Counted from the stretch's first letter, positions 1-11,760 are shown. The stretch is DNA of 64,000 nucleotides from Haberlea rhodopensis (GCA_907163345.1 CAJQUN010001167.1:32774-96773), one strand, 5' to 3'. Notes: generated by a model not told the origin, from the sequence alone. A program made the numbers and translations.

Positions 1-1616
1 ATCTCACACTTGTGTTTATGATTGATGTTAAATTTAGGTAATAGATTAAGAGACATTAGCCTTTGTAAGGACTTATAATTCACATGTCCTAATCTACCAT
101 GCCATAAATGTAAAGACTCACAAGAATAATCAAACTTTAAAGTTTTATTAGCCACATTGGCAATAGTCATTACATTATATTTGCTTGTGCTAGACTCATA
201 TGCTGCATTAACATCAACCTCAACCTCTACACTAGACTTAGCCTTAGGATCTAAAGTCATTACGCTCATCTTGAAGAGGTTATTGGCCAAGCCTTTGCCC
301 ACAAACATACCACCCTTGGACATAATGACTTTGTCGGATTCAAACACGAGCCGAAAGCCTTTCTTGTTCGGCACTGTTCCGGAGATGAGATTCTTTTGGA
401 TCTCTGGCACTTGGAGCACCTCGGTAAGAGTCATATCTTTGCCGAAAGTCATCTTTAGCAGAACAGTCTTTGCCTTCAACTTTGAGACTGCTGAATTTCC
501 CATGTAGCAGTGCTCATCATTTACTGGTTGATAGGTCTTAAACATCCATTTGTTGGCGCAAATGTGGCGAGTAGCCCCAGTGTCCACCCACCATTCCTTG
601 GAGTTTCCACCAACTAGGTTCACCTCCGACACCACAGTAGACAAATGCATGTCATCCATGTCGGAGCTCAGGTTGTCCTCAGCAATGTGGGCATGAGCAG
701 GCCTCTTGCCTTTGCCTTTGTAAGGGACTATCTTCCTCTTATTCTCATTGTTTTGACGTTGAGTGCAGTCATTGGCCTTATGATTAGGCTTACCACACAC
801 GTAACAGTCACCGGTGAACCTCATTGTCTGAGTATCTCCCTTGGGATCAAAAGTACGCTTGCATTTATTCCCATGAGAAGAGTCCCAAACTTTAACCACG
901 TGGGCCTTGGAAATCATTCCAAATGATTTGTTGTCAACTTTTCGGTTATCTTGCTCGATACGCAGCCTCCTGATAAGATCCTTGAGACTCATCATCTTTC
1001 GTTTGTGCTTCAGGTAGCTCTTGAAGTCCTTCCAAGATGGCGGTAATTTTTCAATCATCATCGCCACTTGAAGAGCATCATTTAGCCCCAGACATTCGGC
1101 AGCAAGTTCATGATATATCAGCTGCAGCTCTTCGCATTGCTCAACAATGCTCTTGCCATCTACCATTCGATAATCATGGAATCGACCGGCTACAAATTTC
1201 TTTGCTCCTGCGTCGTCAACTTTGTATTTCATTTCTAACGATTCCCAAAGATCCTTCGCAGTTTCTTTGGGGGAAGGAATACACATTGAAAGTGCATCGT
1301 CAAGAGAATTCAATACATAGTTACGACAGAAGTAGTCGGCACTCAGCCACGATTTTTGACTATTACAACAGATTGATGATCCTCTTTATCCTCCACTGTT
1401 TCTCCTCTTTGAGAAACCAGGTCAAGTTCAAGGTGGTCAAGAAATCATCTTCTGCTACCAACGCTTAAAGTTGGAATCTTTGAACTTTTCCGGTTTCTCA
1501 AATTGATAGAACAACATTGGATTTCTCAGAACTGGCATAACGACCTCAGCGCCGCTAGCTTTGATCACTGGAATCTCAGTATTCTCAGCAACTCCATTTG
1601 GAATATGGTCAGCCAT
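1..1616 (-). pseudogene. Ty1-copia gag-protease, partial, runs off left edge
   Basis: On the minus strand an ATG at 1616 starts a copia Gag that begins MADHIPNGVAENTEIP. A stop at about 1464 and several frame changes break the Gag between about 1470 and 900. A CCHC zinc knuckle (CYVCGKPNHKANDC) lies near 810-760. The protease motif WWVDTGATRHIC lies near 590-550, and the DTG triad is intact. From about 500 down to 1 the frame is open and reads into the pre-integrase region (HLWHGRLGHVNYKSLQRL). Integrase, RT and RNase H would lie beyond the left edge. The element is dead because of the Gag stops. The lineage within copia is not resolved. Confidence 0.85.
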
Positions 1617-1799
1617 AAGCTTAAAACAGAATACAAACGATACAACACAAACAATATCAAACTAGTTTTAAAAACAAACAATATAAATCTTTGATAGTGT
1701 TCAAACAGTGATTGATTGAAAATTCGAGAATTATATTTTCGAAACTGATTCAAATCCAAAAAATAAACAAAAATACAAAAAAAAATTTGAGTTTACGAT

Positions 1800-2640
1800 T
1801 GTTGGTACTGTTATTTAATTCGAAAGATTGAATTTAAACAATTGTAATAAGAGGAGAAATTTTAAAGTAAACAAACATCAAAACATCAAACTACAAAAGC
1901 ATTAGACTTACAACAGTAGTTATAAACTGAAGACTTAATCAACAAGAATTTGGAAATAATTCTGGACGATGCCACAGCAAGCCGTGTGTCCATAAACTCA
2001 AATTTGCCCACCTTAGCTTATGGCCTCCTGGACAAGTGAGTTTCAAGGTACAACGCCCAATCATTTCTGTTTGGATTGAAGCAAAACTCCGAGCAGACTA
2101 CCTCGAACACTAGCAGTGTGCAATACTCTCAAAGCAGAATGCTATATGTATGTATGCAGATTTTCGGAATAAAGAAAGCATAGAGCTGGTGCAGCTTATA
2201 TAGCTGAGCAACAGACCTCTCCAAAGGTCACATATAATTAAATGTAATGATTGGTGGGGTTGATGAAAAGTCTCAATACTTAACATCAGATTGATTCAGA
2301 TTTAAGTCTCACACTTAAATCTGAAATCAATTCTGCAAGTAGGTGAAAAGTCTCAAACTTAACTCAGCTGAATATGAAAAGTTAGGTATATGAAAAGTCA
2401 TTTCAGAAATCTGAGTAGTAAAGAGATAGGGCTGCCTTTGCGGCAGCGACACACGCGACGTGAGCGGAGCGAACGGATGGCGCGCGAGGGGAGGCGAGAC
2501 GAGACGAGCCGAGTGGAGCGGACGGATGGCGCGCGAGGGGCACCCATCTTTTCTACTTAACTACACTCAATTGATTTGTATCTCATTATAAACAAACCAT
2601 AAATGTCTCAATTTCTCAATGTGGGATTTCTTTAACCTAA
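1800..2640 (-). mobile_element. LTR of the left minus-strand copia element (right end approximate)
   Basis: In minus orientation the sequence ends ...GTACCAACA at 1800, about 180 bp before the Gag ATG. It contains a TATA-like CTATATAAGC around 2203-2194. Toward its presumed 5' end (about 2640) lies a ...TCCCACATTGAG motif common at the start of plant copia LTRs. No clear primer binding site was seen next to 1800. Between 2436 and 2540 there is a GC-rich stretch with a repeated GGATGGCGCGCGAGGGG motif, very unlike its AT-rich surroundings. The right boundary is a guess. Confidence 0.45.
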
Positions 2641-3219
2641 TTGACTATTCATAATTAACTTACTTAATTGTATTCTCATTAACAAAATTAAACCAAATTA
2701 TTGGGCTTTTATTCATTAAACCCAATAATAATGATTAATCACTAGAGATTATTATATGAATGCTATAAGCAATTCTCATAATGATAATAGTGTATGTAAT
2801 CCTTATGACTTGAGATCACCAGATATCCCAACATAAGGAGTTGTATATCTTGATATTGTGAAAAGTTACCTGTAATAGGTTAACTACAAAGACAAATACA
2901 CTACATATTATGTAAATGGATGTTGAGTGATCAAGATATGATTTGTCTCTCCTATATAACATGAGAAGTGTTTAGACCCTTGATCAAGTGAGACAAAAAT
3001 GCATGGCCATGATCGAATGAGTCGATATGTGATATCTATCTTATTCGTTTATTATAGTCTACGTGATCAAGAAATAAAAGATTGAACTATACGAGTATGA
3101 CTTATTCCATGACTCGCATTTAATCTAAACACATAGGACAAAGGGATTAAGTTAAATGGTGAATATTATCATAGGCCATAGGTAATGTCGAGTCAATGAC
3201 ATTCTTGTAACTTGGGTAG
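2641..3219 (+). mobile_element. left part of a plus-strand copia LTR interrupted by the Tat element
   Basis: Sequence up to 3219 (...AACTTGGGTAG) reads directly into 14284 (CATTGATGTGTTGC...) if the Tat element and one copy of its target duplication are removed. The joined piece looks like one copia LTR in plus orientation, ending at 15029. The left start is not defined. Confidence 0.5.
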
Positions 3220-3414
3220 GGTTACCTCGGATTTTGGTAGGGTGTCTTCCTTGGTCAACAATAACTCCTCCGACGGAGGTAAGCTATCCTGAAATAGAAA
3301 AGTTAGAAGGGAGCAGGAGAAGGTTCTCCGGCGGGGCCCCTCCGACGATCAAGTCAGGATATGATAGGAAATAAGAGCTTTTACAGGCAAAGATGGTGGG
3401 GAAAAATCAATTCA
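3220..3414 (-). repeat. 3' LTR end of the Tat element
   Basis: The first 70 bases repeat 14072-14144 in the same orientation. The first 140 bases also repeat 14278-14145 in inverted orientation. A purine-rich tract on the minus strand (plus GTCCCCCTCC, near 3418-3430) could be the polypurine tract, which would make the LTR about 195 bp. This length is inferred, and a longer LTR cannot be excluded. Confidence 0.5.
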
Positions 3415-4287
3415 AAAGTCCCCCTCCAAACCCGATGCCTTAAGTGTATATATAGTGGGAGAGTGAAATGGACAACCTGCTACGAGCGGCGGGTGTTTAG
3501 GGGGACCATTGCGGATATTCCACTGAGTATTTTTGTCCCAGATGATGGGGACCACCGACAAATACTGTACACCTTGTACGACGCCCTACCGGCGAGATCT
3601 TGATAGTACTTCAAAATATTCTTCGGGTACTGGTCATTCTCTGATTGGCCTATTTGTGAGTAGTCCTCTGTCTAGGATAAAATTCCGTTACAGACAACTC
3701 GGACAATGGACCACTCTAGTGCCCGCGACATTATTGCTGATGATGAATAAAACAGAGACTAAGGGAACTACCCCAAGTTGGTACGCCAGCTCGGTCACAT
3801 TCTTGATCAAAGTGTACGACTCATGTGAGCTCAGCCGGGGTCAGATCGGTTGAGTTGGGTGGAAGATACGGGCTGAGCTAGATATAGGTGCCGAGCTGAG
3901 TACAGTAGGACATGCTTTCTCCTGGGGCATACAAATATCCACCGAGATAGGCATGCGAAGTAATGATGAGGTAGGGTCTTGTCATACCCGTGGAATTAGG
4001 GTTGAGGCCGTACTGACCTCTCATAGGGGTATCACGAGTATCCCCTTCTAGTCGAGCTAGAGTACCGCTGCCCTCGACTATTCGTGTTATGCTGAGACCC
4101 GAATTGAGTTGTCAGATATTATTACACTTTCAATCTTGATGGGACAGGTTGTCAGTAAGACGCGATCAGTGGCGTGCGTCCCAATCGGTGAAGCTGCCAC
4201 ACGTCTGCATCTTCTCTCGAGACGTTTAGCCTCCCCCGATCCCTGCCGTTCGAATGGGCCAGGCCCAAACGGCCACTTCTACGGTGG

Positions 4288-4398
4288 CCTATATATACCC
4301 TAATCCCCCTCATTCGCATCACTTTTCTCACGCTATTCGCCTTTTCCTGCTCTTCTCGCACGCTTCGACTCTTGTAAGTTTCTTACCTCTATTTTCCT
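4288..4398 (+). promoter_or_regulatory. TATA box and 5' leader of the antisense Tat gene
   Basis: CCTATATATACCCTA lies at about 4286-4300, roughly 100 bp before the ATG at 4399. The leader between them is pyrimidine-rich, as in plant 5' leaders. It is on the strand opposite to the retrotransposon transcript, so it would drive an independent RNA. Confidence 0.5.
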
Positions 4399-6399
4399 AT
4401 GTCGAATACAACATCCTCCACCTCTGGGGCCACCCTCAGGAGTTCGGCTGAAGACGCCACAAGGTCTGGGCTTTTGAGCCCTCCGACCCGCAATGGACCC
4501 GCGAGGGAGGTTGTTAGCGCCATCCCTCTCCTTCAAGTCCCTCCTCGTCCTGACACAGAGCCATCTCCTCATAACTTCGAGGTTGATCCTCGAGATCTGG
4601 TTTGGGCTGGACTACCATGGTACGAGGTCCTGAGTTCTTGGGTTTCGGCTAAGGCTAAAGCTCTTCTTCGTTCCCACTTCGTTCCTCCTGACCACGAGGT
4701 ACGAATACCTAGGTTGGGAGACCGTCCCCATGTTCCCCCTATGGGCTTTTTTCCCTTCTTTGTTGAACAAATCAGGATTGGGCTGCGCTTCCGTGTCCCC
4801 TCTTTATACCAAGACCTTTATAGTTACTTTTGTGTCTCCCTTAGTCAACTCAGCCCAAACTCCTACAAGAGTATGGCCGCACTTCTGCCTTGTTCCAATC
4901 TTTGAATCTCCCCTTCTCTCCTCCCCTTCTGCACTATTTTTTCCACGTCAAGAACACCACCTTTCCAGGCCTGTTCTACTTTGGGTCTAGGCCGTCATGC
5001 AAGTTCTTGGAGAAATCCCAAGTTCTCATAAAGGATGGAAAGAAACATACTTCTTTGTCAAACCACCTCGACCTTGGTCTTGCCCTATGGCCTGGAGAGA
5101 TTCTCTTCCCGAGGCTCGCCCTCTCCTGCGCCGATATAAAGAAGACATTTTCTATCAGAAGGTCATGTCAGCCATAGGGGGTCGACAATTTGACACAACC
5201 ATCCTGATTTGAGAGGATGTACTCAGGCGTTACAAGCTGAGCTCTTACCCAGCTAGTCCTCTTCCTGGTGCATCCTCATCGATCTAAGCTTAATTATTAT
5301 TCGCTATACTGCCCTTCTATTTATGCCTCTTGTTTCTGTGTAGGTACCATGTCTTTCAACTAGATGCTCTCCGCTATGGTTTCTCAGAAGAAAGGGAAAG
5401 GGAGAGTTGTTCCTAAATCCCAAGTTGAAGAGCGAGCTCCCTCACCCCCTCCTCCTCCTCAGGCCGCCCCAGTAGTAACCCTCCACTCAGGAGAGCGGGG
5501 GGAGATGCCCTCGCACTGCGCAAAAGAAAAAGGTACGAGAAAGCCCTCGTTGTCTCGGTCCGGGAAGAAGTGGCCACCTCCCTGGCACCTCATGCGAAAT
5601 GCCGACTGACTCCATCCAGAGCCCGCAATCGGCTCGATCGGCCGGGCCGGGCTCTCCCGGCCTCCCCGTGGAATATACCCAATCCACCATCCTGATTACT
5701 GGTCCTGTCTCCGGACTTCCGGCTGAGATACTGGAGTGCATTACTATGGGTGCGGACCACCAGGCCATGTGGGATGAAATGGAGGCCCCTGGCTCAGGAA
5801 GGGCTGGCCCGAGCTTTATCGGTATGAGTTCTTACTGATCTCATCTGACCACCGTCTATTACCTTATATCCTCTTATCATTATTCTCTTAATCAGGGTTT
5901 AATAATGCTGCGCGAAAGCGTTCGGAGGGGATCTAATTATGGCCAGTCTTCGTCAAATGCCAGAAAGAAACTTCGAGAGGATACCGACCGGGCTGAGGCT
6001 ACCAAAGCTGAACTGAGGGAGGTCAATGCGCTACAGGCGAAATGGCTGACGACCTTAGAGACTGAGTTGAGCAAGTACCGCGCTGAGGTTGATCGACTCC
6101 GCTCTGCACTGTCTGAGAAAGATACAGTTATGACCAACTCTACCGCAGAGCTGAGTAGATCTCGCTCGGAGTTGGAGGCGTACGTTGCTGGAGAGGTCGG
6201 GCAGAAAGATGCTTTCCTGAAGTCGGAGGAGTTCAAGAAGCTCCTTGCAGCGAAGGCGTTTCGGTCCTGACCTTGTCTTCGAGGGCTACAAAGATCAGTT
6301 CAAAGCCCAGGGCTTCCCTCCGGAGGATCAAGACCCAGACGACTTCTTGGACCTCCAAGCCATTGTGGCCAACATCCCTCCTGACTTTATAAATTAGGA
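4399..6399 (+). pseudogene. Tat antisense gene, putative gypsy-type transposon protein (Transposase_28-like), broken
   Basis: The N-terminal part (4399-4905) ends in a block with MGFFPFFVEQIRIGLRFRVP, typical of the plant 'putative gypsy type transposon' domain. The homologous frame continues past a frame change near 4880 (FPGLFYFGSRPSCKFLEKSQ) and another near 5035 (RPLLRRYKEDIFYQKVMSAI), with a stop at about 5211. Later exon-like pieces lie at about 5343-5585, 5599-5820 (ending at a GTATGAG donor-like site) and 5895-6399. The last piece is charged and probably coiled-coil, and it ends DFLDLQAIVANIPPDFIN after a frame change near 6267. At least four breaks make it non-functional. The function of this protein family is not established. 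It converges with pol across the tandem repeats at 6800-7042. Confidence 0.75.
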
Positions 6400-6799
6400 T
6401 GATTGATAAGGATGTACCCTACTTATAAATATTTTTCTTCAATGAAATGTAACCGGTGCTGCTGTATAATTTTTTTCAATGAAATTTTTATTATGCCGAG
6501 CTGTGGCGTTGCCCTAGGGATAATGAAGTAAAAAAGCCGACCTATTCTTGGAATAACTGAATTTTCAACTCAATACAAAAACGAACTGCCCTGTTGCAAT
6601 AACTCTGTGTTCTAAAATTATTACCAGGTAGACTTGAATAAAACGAGGCTGACCTGTTCTAAACTCATGAAATGAACATGAGCACATGGTCCTCGTCCGT
6701 TATAAACTTTAGTGCAGGCTGTGATAATAATGGGCCTAAGGCGGGCTCTGGCAGTAAATCTTCGTCTGAGCAAACCCTGACCATTTATTCAGGGCGGAA
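6400..6799. other. 3' flank of the antisense gene, no gene seen
   Basis: AT-rich sequence with AATGAAA-type polyadenylation-like words just after the antisense gene. No coding potential was recognised. Confidence 0.5.
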
Positions 6800-7042
6800 C
6801 TTAATTTCTCATAGTCAGGACGGACCTTAACTTTTCGTAGTCAGGGCGGACCTTAACTTTTTCATAGTCAGGGCGGACCTTAAAGTCAGGGTGGACCTTA
6901 ACTTTTTCATAGTCAGGGCGGACCTTAACTTTTTCATAGTCAAGGCGGACCTTAACTTTTCATAGTCAGGGCGAACCTTAACTTTTCATAGTCAGGGCAA
7001 ACCTTAACTTTTTCTTAGTCAGGGCGGACCTTAACTTTTTTT
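6800..7042. repeat. 27-bp tandem repeats between pol and the antisense gene
   Basis: About ten units of 24-27 bp with the core GTCAGGGCGGACCTTAACTT, separated by TTTCATA. Copies differ by small substitutions and indels. The array sits in the untranslated spacer between two convergent coding regions of the Tat element, where repeats of this kind are known in the lineage. Confidence 0.9.
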
Positions 7043-7103
7043 TTAATAATACTTCATTTAAGAACCTGCTGTCATGAGTTCATAAATCAAACAAATACAC
7101 ATG

Positions 7104-8475
7104 CTTAAGAGTAATATTTCTAAGGTGAAATGCGTTCCAAGGTCTCTCCAGCTTCCTTCCCTCTGTGTCCTCCAAGTAATATGCCCCCGAGCTCACTTAT
7201 AAAATTATCTTGTAGGATCCTTCCCATTTAGGGTCAAGTTTCGAACTTCTGTTGACTGAACTTTTTTGAGTACTAGGTCTCCGACCCGGACACTTCGAGG
7301 CACCACTCGTTTGTTATAGTCAAACACTCGTTTGTTATAGGCTTTGACTATTTTGTTTCGATAAGACTCCATTCTAATTACCGCCCTCTTTCTTTTTTCG
7401 CATATCATGTCCAGGTCTAGAGCTCGACGTCCGTCGTTGTCACTGTCATAAGCATGTACCCTGGCCGATGTCGCTCCTATCTCTGCTGGCAAAACTGCTT
7501 CTGAACCATAGACTATACTGAAGGGCGTCTCCCCTGTAGGGGTTCGGAGCGTCGTTCGGTAAGCCCAGAGTACACTAGGGAGGAGTTCATCCGCCCATTC
7601 CTTTCCTACTCCATACAGCCTTGCCTTCAATGCGTGTACTATAGATCGGTTGGTGACTTCCGCCTGCCCATTGATTTGAGGGTAGGCCACTAAGGTAATG
7701 GCTTGCTCGATATTCATTTCCTGGCACTAGACTGTCAGCTTTCGCCCTTGGAACTATCTCCCATTGTCGGAGATCAACTTCCTCGGAACCCCAAACCGAC
7801 ATACGACATTCTTTCATAAGAAACCCAGCATGTCTTCCTCAGTAATCCGGGCTAGGGCCTCGGCCTCAGCCCATTTTGAAAAGTAATCAATAGCCACTAT
7901 CAGGAATTTCTTCTGTCTTGGGGCAATAGGAAAAGGTCCCACAATGTCCATTCCCCACTAGTCGAATGGAATTTTCCGTGTCTCTGCTAGCCCTCACAAG
8001 TAGCCACAACTTTTACTGCATCTCTTCTCAAAGTGGGCCAGAAATAACCGGCGTGGAGAGTTTTTCGTGACAGGGCTAGGCTGCCTAGGTGATCCCCGCA
8101 GCAGCCCTTATGTATCTCATGAAGTACGTAACTAGCCTCTTCCTCAGTCAGGTACCTGAGCAGAGGCCCTGCGAAAGATCTTTTATACAAGGTATCCCCG
8201 ATCAAAGCAAATCGGAAAACCTGCCTCTTTACCCTCCTTGCCTCGTTCTTATCTGAAGGGCGCTCAGAGTTCCCTAGATATTTTAGGATGGGGGTCATCC
8301 AGCTTTTGACTATGGGAGTCTCAGAAGGCTCTAATGACGGCGTCAATGGTATTAGCTCGGTCTGGAATACGACCTCCCTTTGGCACATAGGCCCAATGAT
8401 GTGGCCCATTTTACGAGTTGGTATGCTTCGTGGTTCTCTTCCCGAGGTACTTGCACTATGCTCCACTCAGAAAAG
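7104..8475 (-). pseudogene. Tat integrase, broken
   Basis: The N-terminal part (8466-7987) carries the HHCC zinc region: LHEIHKGCCGDHLG, then LHAGYFWPTLRRD and a cysteine near VATCEG. The catalytic core follows in shifted frames: IVGPFPIAPRQKKFLIVAID, DYFSKWAEAEAL, then ITLVAYPQINGQAEVTNRSI and LLPSVLWAYRTTLRTPTGET. The C-terminal part (7400-7104) is basic and matches the GPY-like tail region (VRVGDLVLKK). Stops near 7960 and 7725 and frame changes make it non-functional. The link to the upstream RNase H is cut by the solo LTR at 8490-10206. Confidence 0.85.
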
Positions 8476-8489
8476 TTTTCAGACATTTC

Positions 8490-10206
8490 TGATATGGTTG
8501 AATATTACGCGTTTTTAGGCTATCATATGTATATGTTTTGGTGTTGATTCTTGGATATTTTACGGTTTATGGTATATATTTCTATATTTCAGGAATCAAT
8601 GTTGAAATGCATAAAAGTAGAAGAAATGAACCAAAAATGATGAAAGAATGAATAAAGTTGAAGAAAAGAGGAAAAAACCAGAATCCAAGACACATATTGC
8701 TCCTTTCTCCTCATATTACTATATATTCGAGCCATGTTTTGGAAATGTGGTCCATATAAAAGTTGTAGAACTTTCTCTTATCTTCGCGTGGACAGCTGAT
8801 TCATCAAATTTTGAGTTCATATGAGAAAGTTATGGCCAAACTACGAAACTCGCCAGAAGCTGAAAAAGGCGAAGAAACATCATTGAATTAATTCAACAGG
8901 CGTAATTACGCCTACTTTGAGGCGTAACTACTCCTAGCCCACGGCTTTTGAAATTTAAGTGGCGTAATTACGCCACTTTGGAGGCGTAATTACGCCTATC
9001 ACGCGGGAAGCCAGATTTGTTGACACATCGACAGGCGTAACTACGCCACTTCAGAGGCGTCATTACGCCTGACGAATTTTGGAAATTTTGGACTGCTTTC
9101 CTTATTTGATGCACGGGATTTTTAAAAGGCGGGAACGAGACCTACTCAAGGGGATAATCAGATTTTAACCTAGGAACCCAAAAACATCACATCCTCCATC
9201 TCAGCCCCCCCTTTCCTTCAATTCCACAAAACCTCACGCCTTCTTCGGCCTCCATCCAAAAACACACGCCCAGCCATCAGCTCACGTCCATCTTCCTTCA
9301 CACCACATCCACCACAACCTCCACCCTTCTACCATTCAACCTTCATCAACCCTACACCCTATGATTTGGAACAAGCCAACAAGAGAATCGAAGAGCACGA
9401 TCGAGAAAGAAGCGAGGAAGGATCGAGAATCAACGAACGAAGTCGACTTGGGAGTTTGCTTTTACTTTTCTATTATTTGTTTAGAATTATTATTGGATTT
9501 ATTGTGTTTTGAATGATTGAGAAATATTCTAAACATTGTTTTCCTTTAATATTCTTGATTGATTGAATTCATATATCATCTATGAGCATGTGTTATTGTT
9601 TTTAATGCTTTTGAAGGATTGATCACCTTTGAATGATATTTTATTATAATTGAGATCGAGAGATGAAATTATAATACGATATAATAATTCATGCAGTGTT
9701 AAAGATTGAGATCGAGAGATAAAATCACACACGAGTGATAGCTTTGGGTTGTTTAATCTAAAGTTAGTGGTTTTCATAAAGCGCATTCAACATTAAATTG
9801 TTAATTACGTGAACGAGAGTTACTAGTTGCAATTTGATGTTAGACTTAATATAGCTCGAGAGAGTATATTGAATAAATTCGGAAAACCCGTCACCTTAGA
9901 GATGTATGGAGAAAAGAATTGTAAGAGTTGGGTTAGGTGAATAATTGTCAAGATACTTTCTTGTGGATTTTTCTCGTGATCGTTGACTATTTTGGTTGGA
10001 TTAGAGTAGTTTAAATTAGTTTAGTTTAATTATTAATTGATTATCGTAGGTTAAATATAGTTAAAAGAAATCTTATTTGGTAATTGCTTGTTAGTCCCTG
10101 TGGGTTCGGCAATCCGTATCTTCCTATCTATACTAAAACTTGACACGTGCACTTGCGGTCTAAAATCGCTAGATTGGAATTAATTGTTTAAAAATAAAAG
10201 CGATCA
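8490..10206 (+). mobile_element. solo LTR of an Athila-like gypsy element, with TSD ATTTC
   Basis: The unit starts TGATATGGTTG at 8490 and ends AGCGATCA at 10206. The 5 bases before it (8485-8489) and after it (10207-10211) are both ATTTC. The interior has no coding frame, and its end (CCCTGTGGGTTCGGCAATCC ... CACGTGCACTTGCGG) resembles Athila LTR 3' ends, giving plus orientation. Six copies of a 14-bp palindrome GGCGTAATTACGCC, three of them perfect, lie at 8899-9069. It splits the Tat pol between the second RNase H and integrase. A lone LTR with intact duplications implies loss of the internal part by LTR-LTR recombination. Confidence 0.85.
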
Positions 10207-10211
10207 ATTTC

Positions 10212-10500
10212 TTGGATTGCTTTCAAATATACCATCAACCTTTTGCTCTTGACTTCAAAATTCCCAATCACCTGCTGGGTTGCTAGCTGGGAGTCAGAGT
10301 GGAGGATTACCCTACTAGCACCACCTCCCTAGCTAACTTAAGCCCAGTTAGAACCGCTTCGTACTCTGCCTCGTTGTTGGAAGCCCGGAAATCCAACTTT
10401 ACCACAACCTTTATCTTCTCACCGGCCGGAGAGCTCAGTACTATTCCGACTCCACATCCCTCGCTGTTCGAGGCTCCATCAACATACACTCTCCATGCTT
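10212..10500 (-). pseudogene. Tat second (archaeal-type) RNase H
   Basis: Motifs are YVDGASNSEGCGVGIVL (first Asp), FRASNNEAEYEAVLTGL (Glu) and LHSDSQLATQQVIGNF (Asp), in the order of RNase HI catalytic residues. A frame change near 10305 separates the last motif. A second RNase H after the RT-linked one is diagnostic for Tat elements. Confidence 0.8.
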
Positions 10501-10649
10501 CCTGGTACGGTCATTTCTGCCAAAAAATCGGATAATGCCTAACCTTTAATAGATATTCTAGGCTGAAATGATATGTCATACTCGCCAAGTTCAATCGTCC
10601 ATTTGACCAGCCTTCCTCATATATCGGGTTGTGTCATTATCCTCCCCAT

Positions 10650-10975
10650 TGGGCTATTTGTTAATACCGAAATAGGGTGGGACAGGAAGTACGGTCTCAG
10701 CCTTCTCGCAGTTAGAACCAGAGCTAAAGCCAGTTTTTTTTATCTCCGAGTATCTGAGTTCCGCCCCTCGAAGGGCGTGGCTGACATAATAAACCTGTTT
10801 CTGGTCTGTCCCATCCTGTTTGATCAATACAGAGCTGACTGCTTGCTCTGTGGCCGAGAGGTAAACCCACAACTTTTCTCCTGGGTCAGGTTTGACCAAC
10901 ACAGGTAGCTCGGCCAAATGCCTCTTTAAGTTAGCGAAGGCCTTCTCACATCTTTCATCCACTCAAATTTTTTAG
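10650..10975 (-). pseudogene. Tat RT-linked RNase H
   Basis: It contains CEKAFANLKRHLAELPVL, LWVYLSATEQAVSSVLIKQD, VYYVSHALRGAELRYSEIKK, the usual order for the RNase H that follows gypsy RT. The frame degrades after about 10720. Confidence 0.8.
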
Positions 10976-11029
10976 CTTTCCTTAGCACTTGGAATAAAGG
11001 ATAACTCCTATGTGCTGACCTGGAAATGA

Positions 11030-11760
11030 ACTGTGCTAAATTCGACCGGTCAATTTTTGGACCTCCCTTATGTTTCTAGGGGAAGCCATATCTTGTACCG
11101 CTCTGACTTTCTCCGGGTTGACATCAATTCCTCTGTCTGTTACCATAAAACCTAAAAATTTCCCACTCTTCACCCCGAATACACATTTAGCAGGATTCAA
11201 CTTCAGCCCGAATTTTTTCAGGGTAGCAAATGTTTTCTCCAAGTCAGGTATGAGATCTGACCTGCTCCTTGATTTTACCAATATATCATCGACGTAGACC
11301 TCAACGTTCCGCCCTGCTTGCCCCTTGAATACCTTGTCCATCAGTCTTTGATATGTGGCCTGGCGTTTTTTAAGGCCGAATGGCATGACTCATAGCAATA
11401 TGTTCCTTCTGAGGTGATGAAACTGACTTTCTCCTGATCCTCCTTGGCCAAGGGGATCTGGTGGTACCTTGTTAAGCATCCATAAAGCATAACAACTCGT
11501 ATCCCGATGTGAATCCACGAGCTGGTCTATGCGGGGCAAAGGGTAACAATCTTTGGGGCAGGCCTTGTTCAAATCTCTGAAATCAATGCACATCCTCCAC
11601 TTTCCGACGGACTTTGGTACTAAGACTACATTGGAGATCCAGGTTGGAAACTATACTTCCCAAATTTGCCCGGCCTTTAACAATGTCTGGACTTCCTTGC
11701 TTATAACCCTATCTTTCTCCGGTCCAAAATGTCTTTTTTCTGCCTAGTTACTTTGATCCC
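11030..11760 (-). pseudogene. Tat reverse transcriptase, broken
   Basis: Finger motif MCIDFRDLNKACPKDCYPLP (11593-11534) is followed, after a frame change, by MPFGLKKRQATYQRLMD (11386 down) and the catalytic YVDDILVKS (about 11300-11275). The thumb region FLGFMVTDRGIDVNPEKV follows. The YVDD box is intact. Frame changes near 11500 and 11390 separate finger and palm. Confidence 0.9.

Noticed and set aside
157..1468. Open frames on the plus strand over the left copia element
   Set aside because: They are antisense shadows of Gag and protease, whose motifs are plain on the minus strand.
3361..3853. Overlapping short plus-strand frames after the Tat LTR end
   Set aside because: No family resemblance, no shared codon pattern, and they lie in the element's non-coding 3' region.
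8899..9069. Regularly repeated palindromes read as a CRISPR array
   Set aside because: Spacing is irregular, copies come in pairs, and this is plant nuclear LTR sequence.
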